Source of the DNA: an uncultured Phascolarctobacterium sp.
GTDB taxonomy: Bacteria > Bacillota > Negativicutes > Acidaminococcales > Acidaminococcaceae
NCBI GenBank assembly: GCA_900551745.1
Contig: URXA01000002.1
Location: 1 to 64,000, forward strand
DNA length: 64,000 nucleotides
Direction: 5' to 3'
The notes beneath the pieces are model-generated. The model saw nothing but the letters and a program-made list of their open reading frames with translations. It did no database searches and was not told where the DNA came from. Both the position numbers and the translations under genes were made by a program. Below are positions 25,689 through 33,303 of this stretch, one piece after another. How positions within the stretch are numbered: position 1 is the stretch's first letter; each line of letters begins with the position of its first letter.

Positions 25689-26675
25689 TTATATTATAGG
25701 AATGTAATGTTTATTAAATAGCTGCACAGCTCCGGCGTCAGTCAGCCCACCCACAAAATCGACTACTGCCTGCTGCAGTCCAAACCGATCTGCCAGTTCC
25801 CCATATTCTCTTGGCAACAGCTGCGGAGACGCCATATATAAATCCATAAGAGTCCTAACAACATGCTCCGCCTTGTTATGTTCAACCGTCAGCTGCGGCG
25901 AACAGTAAATATAATCAAACATAAAATTACGAAATTCTTCAATCGCTTCTTCATAATATTTATCAATAATAATTCGCGGCTGATTTAGTGATAATTCCAC
26001 AATATTATGAACAAGCACATCTAATATCTGGCTTGGTTCTGTTCCTAAACGCATAGCGACGATACCGGGCAATTTTTCAGGACCGATGATGCCAACTTTA
26101 CAGCCATCATCAAAATCATGACACAAATAAGCGATACGATCACAGCGCCGCACCACCTGCCCTTCAAGCGTTTTTGGCATCGTACTGCCTGTATGGTTCA
26201 CAATAGCGTCACGAACTTCACTGGTCAGATTCAGCCCTTTGCCTTTCCGACCATATAGTTCTACAACACGCAGACTCTGTTCATTATGTTTAAAATGTCC
26301 AGTATAAGAATTGATTGCCCGCTCTCCCGCATGTCCAAAAGGAGTATGTCCAAGATCATGCCCTAGAGCAGCGGCTTCTGTAAGATCCTCGTTCAATCTC
26401 AATGCCCTGGAAATAGTTCTGGCAATCTGCGACACTTCCATACTATGGGTAAGACGCGTACGGTAATGATCACCCGGGCATAAATATACCTGCGTTTTAT
26501 GTTTTAACTTACGAAACGGAGTGCTGTGTATGATCCGATCCCGATCACGCTGAAAAGCCGTGCGCAGATCATCGGCAGCTTCCTCACTGTCACGTACGGC
26601 CTGCGAACTTTTAGCAGCCCAGGGTGCCAGTGTTTTCTCTTCTATATTCTCGCTTATTGCTCTAACTGATAACAT
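25689..26675 (-). CDS. dgt: dGTPase-like deoxynucleotide triphosphohydrolase (HD domain)
   Basis: 328 residues. HD-domain metal site: FRKLKHKTQVY, then TRLTHSMEVSQIARTI (His), AAALGHDLGHTPFGHAGE (His-Asp pair) and CDRIAYLCHDFDDG (Asp). Members hydrolyse dGTP or other dNTPs to the nucleoside and triphosphate, adjusting precursor pools. Location directly upstream of dnaG and rpoD is common in Clostridia and Negativicutes. It belongs to the short Dgt-like type 2 group, so exact substrate choice is uncertain. Confidence 0.9.
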   Translation of the reverse strand: MLSVRAISENIEEKTLAPWAAKSSQAVRDSEEAADDLRTAFQRDRDRIIHSTPFRKLKHKTQVYLCPGDHYRTRLTHSMEVSQIARTISRALRLNEDLTEAAALGHDLGHTPFGHAGERAINSYTGHFKHNEQSLRVVELYGRKGKGLNLTSEVRDAIVNHTGSTMPKTLEGQVVRRCDRIAYLCHDFDDGCKVGIIGPEKLPGIVAMRLGTEPSQILDVLVHNIVELSLNQPRIIIDKYYEEAIEEFRNFMFDYIYCSPQLTVEHNKAEHVVRTLMDLYMASPQLLPREYGELADRFGLQQAVVDFVGGLTDAGAVQLFNKHYIPII

Positions 26676-26705
26676 TATTCTTCACCTTTATTTCACTTTC
26701 AAGCA

Positions 26706-26734
26706 TTGTCACCAGGCGCATTAAGTAATATAAT
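26706..26734 (+). promoter_or_regulatory. Predicted promoter of the lptA-like gene
   Basis: TTGTCA (26706-26711), 17 nt, TATAAT (26729-26734), only about 22 nt before the ATG, giving a short leader that holds the GAGGTGA ribosome-binding site. Confidence 0.65.
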
Positions 26735-26755
26735 TACACATGTGAGGTGAACTGA

Positions 26756-27217
26756 ATGAAAAAAATTTTTATCTTTGTTTTACTGCTGCTCTTAGTTCCT
26801 GCAATTTGTCTGGCAGAGCCGCAGGTAACCAGTGATAAACAAACTTTTAACCCTTTTACAGGAGTTTATGATCTGCAGGGCAACGTCCATGTTGAAATTG
26901 GTGACAGAATCATCACTGGCGATGCCGCACAGGTAAGTATGTATAAACTTGAGGTACATGGCCAAGGTAATATTACCCTGCGCGAAGGAGATATTACCTT
27001 CGATTGTGATACAGTCGATGTATACGGTAAAGAAAAAACTGCCTACGTAGCAGGAAATATGAACTTTACTCAAGGTGATATGATCATCAGTGCTGATACC
27101 GGCAGTTTTAACTGGAGCACAAAAAATGCTGTTTTTAACGGTAATGTAATCGTCAACGGTGAACCTAAAAACGGTGAAGTCATTTACAATGTCCGCGAAA
27201 AAGTTTTTGTAAATTAA
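26756..27217 (+). CDS. LptA/OstA-like LPS transport protein, small secreted
   Basis: 153 residues. Signal peptide MKKIFIFVLLLLLVPAICLA, then a single OstA-type beta-jellyroll: VTSDKQTFNPFTGVYDLQGNV, DRIITGDAAQV, REGDITFDCDTVDVYGKEKTAYV and ADTGSFNWSTKNAVFNGNV. OstA/LptA repeats bridge inner and outer membranes during LPS export, so the gene supports a diderm host. It lies alone on the plus strand amid minus-strand information genes, not with other lpt genes. It could be LptA itself, an LptC partner or an LptD N-terminal-like protein; the subunit cannot be fixed by eye. Confidence 0.8.
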   Translation: MKKIFIFVLLLLLVPAICLAEPQVTSDKQTFNPFTGVYDLQGNVHVEIGDRIITGDAAQVSMYKLEVHGQGNITLREGDITFDCDTVDVYGKEKTAYVAGNMNFTQGDMIISADTGSFNWSTKNAVFNGNVIVNGEPKNGEVIYNVREKVFVN

Positions 27218-27228
27218 TTTTACAGTTT

Positions 27229-27260
27229 AAATAACCCTCGCTTAAGCGAGGGTTATTTTT
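27229..27260. terminator. Bidirectional terminator between the lptA-like gene and ppsR
   Basis: AAATAACCCTCG-CTTAAG-CGAGGGTTATTT, fully palindromic, flanked by T/A runs. It serves both converging genes; the ppsR stop begins at 27263. Confidence 0.9.
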
Positions 27261-27262
27261 AT

Positions 27263-28081
27263 TTAGCGGCGGTCCTTATTTTTCTGCACATACTCTAAGA
27301 TCATACCTGCAGTTTCTTCAATTGCACGATTGGATACATTGATAATAGTACAATGCAGACGACGCATAATACCTTTTGCATATTCAAGTTCTTCATTAAT
27401 TCGTTTAACATCGGCATAAGCGGCGCCATCTGTCAGTCCCATAGTTTTCAAACGTTCGCTGCGAATCTCATTAAGTTTAAACGGATCAATCAGCAAACCA
27501 ATGATTTTATGCGGAGGAACTTTAAATAATTCTTCAGGAGGCATGATTTCCGGCACCAGCGGTACATTGGCAACTTTTATTTGTTTGTGTGCCAAATACA
27601 TACTGAGCGGCGTTTTAGAGGTTCTTGAAACACCTATGATAACAACATCTGCTTTGGCCAGTCCCAAGGGATTTTTGCCATCATCATATTTAACAGCAAA
27701 TTCTACCGCTTCGACACGTTTAAAGTATTCATGATCTAAAGCATGGATCAATCCGGCCTGATTTTTAGGCAGCAGTCCGGAAGTTTTTTCAATAGCTTTA
27801 AGCATCGGCCCTAAAACATCCACAACTTCTACATCATGCTCCATTGCTTTATGTGCAATATGTTCACGTAATTCAGGGGAAACTACGGTATAACAGATAA
27901 TACCATTATTTTCTTTAGCCTCTTCAATAACCTTTTCAACCTGTGCCTTATCTTTAACATAAGGAACTCGGATCACATCAAATTTTTCCTGTACAAATTG
28001 GCTGGTAGTAGCCTTTACAACAGACTCAGCAGTTTCACCAATAGAGTCGGAAACTGCATAGATAATCGGTAATTTAGCTAT
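27263..28081 (-). CDS. ppsR: Pyruvate,phosphate dikinase / PEP synthase regulatory protein, non-canonical start
   Basis: 272 residues if started at 28081, matching the usual family length of about 270. This kinase/pyrophosphorylase switches PPDK (or PEP synthase) off and on by phosphorylating its catalytic-site region. The nucleotide-binding motif is IIGVSRTSKTPLSMYLA. The N terminus IIYAVSDSIGETAESVVKA is conserved and must be translated, yet the only in-frame ATG/GTG/TTG is an internal GTG at 27976. A perfect AAAGGAGG stands 8 nt before ATA (28079-28081), 5 before ATC and 2 before ATT, so one of these is the likely start. It overlaps the end of ccpN by 8 nt. Confidence 0.88.
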   Translation of the reverse strand: MAKLPIIYAVSDSIGETAESVVKATTSQFVQEKFDVIRVPYVKDKAQVEKVIEEAKENNGIICYTVVSPELREHIAHKAMEHDVEVVDVLGPMLKAIEKTSGLLPKNQAGLIHALDHEYFKRVEAVEFAVKYDDGKNPLGLAKADVVIIGVSRTSKTPLSMYLAHKQIKVANVPLVPEIMPPEELFKVPPHKIIGLLIDPFKLNEIRSERLKTMGLTDGAAYADVKRINEELEYAKGIMRRLHCTIINVSNRAIEETAGMILEYVQKNKDRR

Positions 28082-28736
28082 GATAATTGCCTCCTTTGCC
28101 CTCTGCCAGATCCACTAACAGACGGGTAAAATTCGTTTTAGTGATACGTCCCACTACTTCGTAACTGCGCTTATCCTCACCTACACATCTAATAACAGGC
28201 AGACAATCAATCTCATTGTCAATGATCTTACGTGCTGCCGACGCCACAGAATCTTCCTGTTTGACTACAATCAGTTTAGACAGTGGAGTCATCACCATTA
28301 CAACAGGAATTTCGCGAAGATCGCTGCCGTTATTGATAGCAGCTTTAAGCAAGTCTTTACGCGATACCACGCCTACCAAAAGACCAGCCTCATCAAGAAC
28401 AAATACTGTCCCTACATCCTCAAGGAACATAGTTACAACAGCTTCATAGGCACTTTTATCCTGATTGACTGCCACAGGCACAGATTGCAGGTCACGCACA
28501 AGGATGCCGGAAATTTCTTCCATCAACATTCCCAGCGTATTCTTGCCGGTAAAATAATAACCAACTTTAGGACGTGCATCTAAAATACCGCCCATAACTA
28601 AAATCGCCAGATCCGAACGTAAAGCCGCACGAGTTACATTCAGACGTTCAGCAATATGTTCGCCCGTGATCGGCCCATCCTGGCGCACGATCTCGGCAAT
28701 ACGTTTTTGTCTGTTACTTAAAGAAATTGTCCTCAC
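28074..28736 (-). CDS. ccpN: CcpN-like transcriptional regulator (HTH plus CBS pair)
   Basis: 220 residues. An N-terminal winged helix-turn-helix (SNRQKRIAEIVRQDGPITGEHIAERLNVTRAALRSDLAIL) is followed by two CBS domains (PVAVNQDKSAYEAVVTMF...VSRKDLL and VVKQEDSVASAARKIIDNEIDCLPVI), which likely sense nucleotides. Bacillus CcpN represses gluconeogenic genes during glycolysis and lies next to the ppsR homologue yqfL, as here. So the pair controls PEP/pyruvate flux at transcription and enzyme level. Start GTG 28736 has only a close GGAAGGG upstream, so the start is less certain. Confidence 0.88.
   Translation of the reverse strand: MRTISLSNRQKRIAEIVRQDGPITGEHIAERLNVTRAALRSDLAILVMGGILDARPKVGYYFTGKNTLGMLMEEISGILVRDLQSVPVAVNQDKSAYEAVVTMFLEDVGTVFVLDEAGLLVGVVSRKDLLKAAINNGSDLREIPVVMVMTPLSKLIVVKQEDSVASAARKIIDNEIDCLPVIRCVGEDKRSYEVVGRITKTNFTRLLVDLAEGKGGNYHS
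28090..28097 (-). promoter_or_regulatory. Ribosome-binding site that sets the odd ppsR start
   Basis: AAAGGAGG on the minus strand, inside the last codons of ccpN. Spacing to the candidate start codons is 8 nt (ATA), 5 nt (ATC) and 2 nt (ATT). The strong site shows that translation starts here despite the lack of a normal initiation codon. Confidence 0.8.
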
Positions 28737-28835
28737 ACCCTTCCGAACTTACACTAATTTTTCCTATATTTATATAGTATACGCTATTTTGTGAAAAATC
28801 CCTGCTTACGGTCATAAATATTTTTAAAAGTATAC

Positions 28836-28867
28836 AAAAATAACAGGACCGAATATTCGGTCCTGTT
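28836..28867 (-). terminator. Terminator after yqeY
   Basis: Perfect palindrome AACAGGACCGAA / TTCGGTCCTGTT around TA (28842-28867), followed on the minus strand by ATTTTTG. It separates rpsU-yqeY from ccpN-ppsR. Confidence 0.88.
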
Positions 28868-28881
28868 AAGTTAATTATTCA

Positions 28882-29331
28882 TTATTGAAGCAGTTCACGT
28901 ACCATTTGGTTGATACGTTTACCATCGGCTCGGCCCTTGGCCTTTGCCATAACAGCAGGCATTACTTTACCAATCGCTTTCGGTCCTTCGGCACCAGTCT
29001 CGGAGATAGCTTCAGCAACCATAGCACGCAATTCTTCATCACTAAGCGGTTCAGGCAGATATTTTTTGAGAATCTCAATTTCTGCTTTAGCCTGCTCAGC
29101 TAATTCACTGCGTTCAGCTTTTTCGAATTCTATCAAAGAATCCTGCCGCATCTTGACCTCTTTCAGCAAGATCGCCAGAACCTCATCATCGTTCAGTTCC
29201 TTCTTCTCATTGATTTCGACATTTTTAATATTTGCACGCACCATACGAATAACCGATAGACGCAGTTTACCTGCCTCACGGTCTTTCATGGCTTGTTTCA
29301 TATCTTCTGTCAATTGGTCTTTAATAGACAT
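28882..29331 (-). CDS. yqeY: YqeY/GatB-tail-like domain protein
   Basis: 149 residues, all-helical. It begins MSIKDQLTEDMKQAMK and contains KLRLSVIRMVRANIKNVEI, ILLKEVKMRQDSL, LKKYLPEPLSDEEL and the C-terminal GKVMPAVMAKAKGRADGKRINQMV, all diagnostic for YqeY, a relative of the tRNA-binding tail of GatB. Precise function unknown; links to tRNA amidation or translation are assumed. It follows rpsU, a common pairing. The ATG at 29331 has GGGGG at 8 nt; the frame-opening ATG at 29346 has none. Confidence 0.93.
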   Translation of the reverse strand: MSIKDQLTEDMKQAMKDREAGKLRLSVIRMVRANIKNVEINEKKELNDDEVLAILLKEVKMRQDSLIEFEKAERSELAEQAKAEIEILKKYLPEPLSDEELRAMVAEAISETGAEGPKAIGKVMPAVMAKAKGRADGKRINQMVRELLQ

Positions 29332-29345
29332 ACAGCACGCCCCCA

Positions 29346-29522
29346 TTATCTGGTTTTACGTTTTCTGGCTGCTTCGGATTTTTTCTTGCGTTGAACGCTC
29401 GGTTTTTCATAATGTTCGCGCTTTCTAACTTCAGAAAGAATTCCGGCCTTTTGGGTTGCTCTTTTAAATCTGCGCAGCGCACTGTCCAATGTTTCGTTTT
29501 TGCCAACTTTAATTTCTGCCAT
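29346..29522 (-). CDS. rpsU: 30S ribosomal protein S21
   Basis: 58 residues: MAEIKVGKNETLDSALRRFK, then RKREHYEKPSVQRKKKSEAARKRK, a complete S21. It binds near the anti-Shine-Dalgarno end of 16S rRNA and helps initiation. GGGAG 6 nt before ATG 29522 and the conserved N terminus set the start; the open frame extends 21 codons upstream. The stop overlaps the extended yqeY frame. Confidence 0.97.
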   Translation of the reverse strand: MAEIKVGKNETLDSALRRFKRATQKAGILSEVRKREHYEKPSVQRKKKSEAARKRKTR

Positions 29523-29634
29523 CTGATCTCCCTCCCTCCACACACTTAGGGAAGTGTATATATGCATTTCATGCGTTTTTTGCACTATTGCTGACTATCG
29601 TCAGACCGCAATTACCGCACAATATTACCAGTAA

Positions 29635-29663
29635 ATTATATCTTATGATAGGTCTTTTGTCAA
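29635..29663 (-). promoter_or_regulatory. Consensus promoter of rpsU-yqeY
   Basis: Minus strand TTGACA (29658-29663), 17 nt, TATAAT (29635-29640): a perfect sigma-A consensus, about 115 nt before the rpsU ATG and directly after the hinT stop (29668). Fits high expression of a ribosomal protein. Confidence 0.85.
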
Positions 29664-29667
29664 GGTA

Positions 29668-30003
29668 TCAGCAGGGCGGCCATCCCAATGCTTTACCTCC
29701 TAAAAGATGGATATGCAAATGCTTAACGGTCTGCCCTCCATCATCACCGGTATTGGCAACGATGCGAAACCCTTTTTCATTAACACCAAGTTTCTCAGCC
29801 AGTTCCTTAACTTTCCCAAGCATATACAGGAGCAGCCCCGGTTCTGCAGTAATAATATTTTCAGTATGAGCTTTCGGTATCATTAAAACGTGTACCGGAG
29901 CAGCAGGAGCCACATCACGGATTACGATCATTTTGTCATCTTCATAAACTCTTTCAGACGGGATCTCACCGGCAATGATTCGGCAAAAGATGCAGTCGTC
30001 CAT
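29668..30003 (-). CDS. HIT family hydrolase (HinT-like)
   Basis: 111 residues. It starts MDDCIFCRIIAGEIPSE, with the CxxC zinc pair of HinT-type proteins, then APVHVLMIPKAH and the histidine triad VKHLHIHLLGG. These enzymes hydrolyse purine nucleoside phosphoramidates and acyl-adenylates; the physiological role is loosely defined. AAAGGAGG precedes the ATG. Monocistronic between rpsU and the DUF362 gene. Confidence 0.95.
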   Translation of the reverse strand: MDDCIFCRIIAGEIPSERVYEDDKMIVIRDVAPAAPVHVLMIPKAHTENIITAEPGLLLYMLGKVKELAEKLGVNEKGFRIVANTGDDGGQTVKHLHIHLLGGKALGWPPC

Positions 30004-30137
30004 TTCTTTTCCTCCTTTAATGATTCTAATTTTTATAATATTCGTCAGAAAATCTAAAACTCCTTTTTATATTTATTCTATTCACAATTTATTTGCAAAC
30101 CGGAACTAATAAAGCAAAAATTTCTTTAATAAAATGC

Positions 30138-30168
30138 TTGACTTATAGTTAACTCCAGCTATTATACT
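30138..30168 (+). promoter_or_regulatory. Possible promoter of the DUF362 lipoprotein
   Basis: TTGACT (30138-30143) and TATACT (30163-30168) with a long 19-nt spacer; an alternative ATTATA gives 17 nt. About 48 nt upstream of the ATG. Confidence 0.45.
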
Positions 30169-30215
30169 GAACTTAAAGTATTCAAAGCCGTTTATTTAAG
30201 AAAGGAGACTTTACA

Positions 30216-31217
30216 ATGAAAAAAATTTTCCCAAAGTTATTTTATGCAGCTGCCGCAACTTTATTATTCAGTGCCTGCGGAATGACTGCCAATACAGCTT
30301 CTCCTCCTGTTGAACCCATTGTAAAAAGCGAAGAAAAAACAGCAGTAAATAATAAATCCGTTGTTTACTTCAGCAAAGATCTCAGTCCCACAAGCCTAAT
30401 AAAACTATATGATAAAATAAACCAGGATATACATGGTAAAGTAGCCATCAAAATACATACAGGAGAAAAGAACGGTCCCAATATACTCCCACGGGAAATG
30501 GTAATGGCTTTGCAGCAGCATGTGCCTAACAGTAATTTAGTCGAAACCAACACTTTCTATAAAGGTGATCGCTACACAACCGCTGATCACCGCGAAACAT
30601 TAAAAGTTAACGGCTGGGATTTTTGTACTGTAGACATTATGGATGAAGAAGGAGCAGTACTGCTGCCAGTTAAAGGCGGCAAACATTTTCGAGAAATGTC
30701 AATCGCTAAAAATATGCTCAATTATGATTCCATGATAGTTTTGACACATTTTAAAGGCCACACTATGGGAGGGTTTGGCGGTTCAATGAAAAATATCGCA
30801 ATTGGCAACGCAGACGGCAGGATTGGTAAAGCCATGCTGCATACCTCTGATCCATCCAACCCCTGGGAATATAGCCAAGAACGTTTTATGGAAAATATGG
30901 CTGAATCAGCAAAGGCTACAACAGATTTTTTTGGTAAACAAATCATTTATATCAATGTATTGCGCAATATGTCTGTTGACTGCGACTGTGCCGGGCTTGC
31001 TGCGGCACCGCCAACAACTCCTGACATCGGTATTCTTGCATCTACTGATATCCTTGCTATCGATCAGGCTTCTATCGACCTTGTCTTTGCTTTACCTGAT
31101 GCGGATAAGCATGATCTGCAGGAACGGATCGAATCGCGTCGCGGTTTGCGTCAGCTCAGCTACATGAAAGAACTTTCCATGGGTAATGATCAATATGAAT
31201 TAATTACTATTGAATAA
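30216..31217 (+). CDS. DUF362 domain lipoprotein without a ferredoxin module
   Basis: 333 residues. Lipoprotein signal peptide with lipobox LFSAC (Cys21), then a DUF362 domain: VAIKIHTGEKNGPNILPREMV, VETNTFYKGDRYTTADHRETLKVNGW, VLTHFKGHTMGGFGGSMKNIAIG and VDCDCAGLAAAPPTTPDIGILASTDILAIDQA. Most DUF362 proteins are cytoplasmic and carry two [4Fe-4S] ferredoxin motifs (CxxCxxCxxxC); none is visible here, and this one should be exported and membrane-anchored. Function unknown. AAAGGAGA lies before the ATG. It ends in a bidirectional terminator. Confidence 0.88.
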   Translation: MKKIFPKLFYAAAATLLFSACGMTANTASPPVEPIVKSEEKTAVNNKSVVYFSKDLSPTSLIKLYDKINQDIHGKVAIKIHTGEKNGPNILPREMVMALQQHVPNSNLVETNTFYKGDRYTTADHRETLKVNGWDFCTVDIMDEEGAVLLPVKGGKHFREMSIAKNMLNYDSMIVLTHFKGHTMGGFGGSMKNIAIGNADGRIGKAMLHTSDPSNPWEYSQERFMENMAESAKATTDFFGKQIIYINVLRNMSVDCDCAGLAAAPPTTPDIGILASTDILAIDQASIDLVFALPDADKHDLQERIESRRGLRQLSYMKELSMGNDQYELITIE

Positions 31218-31254
31218 AAGAAAAGCTGCCTTAAAAGGCAGCTTTTCTTTTATT
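31213..31254. terminator. Bidirectional terminator between the DUF362 gene and mtaB
   Basis: AATAAAAGAAAAGCTGCCTT and its perfect complement around AA. The DUF362 stop codon is inside the left arm, and the mtaB stop lies 1-2 nt past the right arm. Confidence 0.9.
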
Positions 31255-31255
31255 C

Positions 31256-32563
31256 TTATTTCAGCAATTCTCCAATTAAAAAACTTGTTTCAGCCTTCAA
31301 TAATCTCACTTTTTTTATTTTGCCACATAGTTCAGATTCTGCCCGAACATAGACCCGTAAATAATTACTGGTCAGGCCTTCTATATAACCATCCTCAACA
31401 GTCTGTTCAAACAATACCTCCATAGCACTGCCGACAAACCGTTCCAAAAATTTCTGCTGCTGCTTATGATCAAGCTCAGCCAGTTGTGCACAGCGTCTTT
31501 GCCTAACAGTTTCTGGAATTTGATTAGGCATTTTTTCGGCCGGCGTTCCCTTGCGTTTAGAATAAGGGAAAATATGCATTTTACTAAAACCGCAGTTTTC
31601 TGCAAAAGCCAGTGTAGATGCAAACTCCTCTTCCGTCTCACCGGGAAATCCAGCAATAATATCAGTAGTAATGGCAATATCAGGAATACGTTTACGGATA
31701 TCGGCCAAAAGTTCGGTAAAACGTCTAGTGTCATACGGTCTGTGCATTCTGGCTAAAGTGGTGTCACAGCCTGCCTGCAGAGGTAAATGCAGTTGTCGGC
31801 ACAATCGTTTATCTTTTTCCATAAGCTCCAGCAACCTTGCTTCAACCTCCACTGATTCCAATGACCCCAAACGCAGTCTCTGCAGCCCCTCTACACTTAA
31901 AGCAGCCTCAACTGCATCAAATAAAGTCAGTTTTCCATCATGCTCTTTACCATAACAGCCAAGATGAATACCGATAAGTACTATTTCTTTATAACCGGAA
32001 GCTACAAGCTTTTCAGCTTCTTCCCTAATGCTTGCCAGACTGCGCGAACGCAGCGGACCTCGGGCAAAGGGAATAATACAGTAAGTACAAAATTGATTGC
32101 AGCCTTCCTGTATTTTTAAGAAAGCTCTGGTCTTATCAGTAATATCACCTGCACTAAGTTCTTCAAACTCAGTATTGGCGCTCAGCTTACGCACGCTGTC
32201 TATTGTATCAACAGACTGAAAAGCCGCCGCTTCTTCTACCAAACGTACGATATCCGCTCTATCCTGGTTCCCAATAATAAGATCGACACCAGGAATTATC
32301 TTCACTTCTTCTGCCGCCGTCTGTGGATAACAGCCAGTCACAACTACGAAAGCGGTTGGATTTCTGCGCACAGCACGATTGATCATCTGCCGCGATTTGC
32401 GCTGCCCTGTATTAGTAACAACACAAGTATTGATCACATAAATATCAGCTTCACAATTAAAATCAACTATAGTATAACCATGACTGCGAAACAGCGCTTC
32501 CATGCTGGCAGTATCGGCCTGATTGACTTTACAGCCCAAAGTGTAAAATGCTATTCTCTTCAT
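31256..32563 (-). CDS. mtaB: tRNA t6A37 methylthiotransferase MtaB
   Basis: 435 residues. Radical-SAM enzyme adding a methylthio group to t6A37 of ANN-reading tRNAs. The UPF0004 domain has its three Cys in TLGCKVNQADT, VINTCVVT and VTGCYPQ; the radical-SAM cluster is EGCNQFCTYCIIPFARG; a C-terminal TRAM domain follows (SAMEVLFEQTVEDGYIEGLTSNYLRVYV). AGGAGG 7 nt before ATG 32563. Last of the prmA-rsmE-mtaB group. Confidence 0.95.
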   Translation of the reverse strand: MKRIAFYTLGCKVNQADTASMEALFRSHGYTIVDFNCEADIYVINTCVVTNTGQRKSRQMINRAVRRNPTAFVVVTGCYPQTAAEEVKIIPGVDLIIGNQDRADIVRLVEEAAAFQSVDTIDSVRKLSANTEFEELSAGDITDKTRAFLKIQEGCNQFCTYCIIPFARGPLRSRSLASIREEAEKLVASGYKEIVLIGIHLGCYGKEHDGKLTLFDAVEAALSVEGLQRLRLGSLESVEVEARLLELMEKDKRLCRQLHLPLQAGCDTTLARMHRPYDTRRFTELLADIRKRIPDIAITTDIIAGFPGETEEEFASTLAFAENCGFSKMHIFPYSKRKGTPAEKMPNQIPETVRQRRCAQLAELDHKQQQKFLERFVGSAMEVLFEQTVEDGYIEGLTSNYLRVYVRAESELCGKIKKVRLLKAETSFLIGELLK

Positions 32564-32566
32564 CAA

Positions 32567-33301
32567 TCAGCCTCCTAAATCACCAGTTTCATAAAATATT
32601 GCAGCCGCAGCTACTAATGCAGCTGTTTCCGCACGTAATATGCGCTTGCCTAAACTTACTCCCAATGCTCCAGCTGTCCGTGCCTGCTGTAATTCTGCCT
32701 CTGAAATACCGCCCTCCGGCCCTATGATCAGCAGCAGTTCTTTCAAATCCTGCTCCTTCTGCAGCGCCGCCTTCAAACCAAGTTTGTCCTCACATTCATA
32801 AGCTATCAGTTTACAATCGCAGGGATCATTAGCAAGTATTTGTACCAGCGTCTGCACCGGCTGCACCATTGGTATAATATCACGCTTACTCTGTTTTGCA
32901 GCCGCTTCGGCAATTTTCTGCCAGCGCTCAACTTTCTTAACAGCTTTATCACCTTCCAGGCGTACGACTGAATGCTCCATCGCAACTGGTATAATCTCAC
33001 TGACTCCCAGTTCTACAGCCTTCTGGATAATAAAATCCATTTTTTCACCTTTAGCCAACCCTTGTGCCAGTACGATTCGCACCGACGGCTCATGACTTTC
33101 CGCCAGTACCTCCAGACATTTTACTGTCACAACACTTTCATGAGTATCAGTAATTTCAGCAAGAGCCGTAACACCATCATCACTTACAATCTGTACTCTG
33201 GACCCGCATTGCATCCTCAATACAGTATAAATATGCCGGGCATCAACTCCCGTTATTGTCATCGTATCACCGTAAGGCTGCGGTATAAAAAATCTATGCA
33301 C
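32567..33301 (-). CDS. rsmE: 16S rRNA m3U1498 methyltransferase RsmE
   Basis: 244 residues, SPOUT fold. PUA-like N terminus MHRFFIPQP, then LAQGLAKGEKMDFIIQKAVELGVSEIIPV, RWQKIAEAAAKQSKR, and the knotted SAM site LLIIGPEGGISEAEL with SLGKRILRAETAAL. It methylates U1498 near the decoding site. Start GTG 33301 has AGGAGG at 7 nt, overlapping the end of prmA. Confidence 0.97.
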   Translation of the reverse strand: MHRFFIPQPYGDTMTITGVDARHIYTVLRMQCGSRVQIVSDDGVTALAEITDTHESVVTVKCLEVLAESHEPSVRIVLAQGLAKGEKMDFIIQKAVELGVSEIIPVAMEHSVVRLEGDKAVKKVERWQKIAEAAAKQSKRDIIPMVQPVQTLVQILANDPCDCKLIAYECEDKLGLKAALQKEQDLKELLLIIGPEGGISEAELQQARTAGALGVSLGKRILRAETAALVAAAAIFYETGDLGG

Positions 33302-33303
33302 CG

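Noticed and set aside
27263..27976. ppsR starting at the internal GTG 27976
   Set aside because: This would delete the conserved YAVSDSIGETAESVVKA segment and there is no ribosome-binding site before that GTG; the site at 28090-28097 fits an upstream start.
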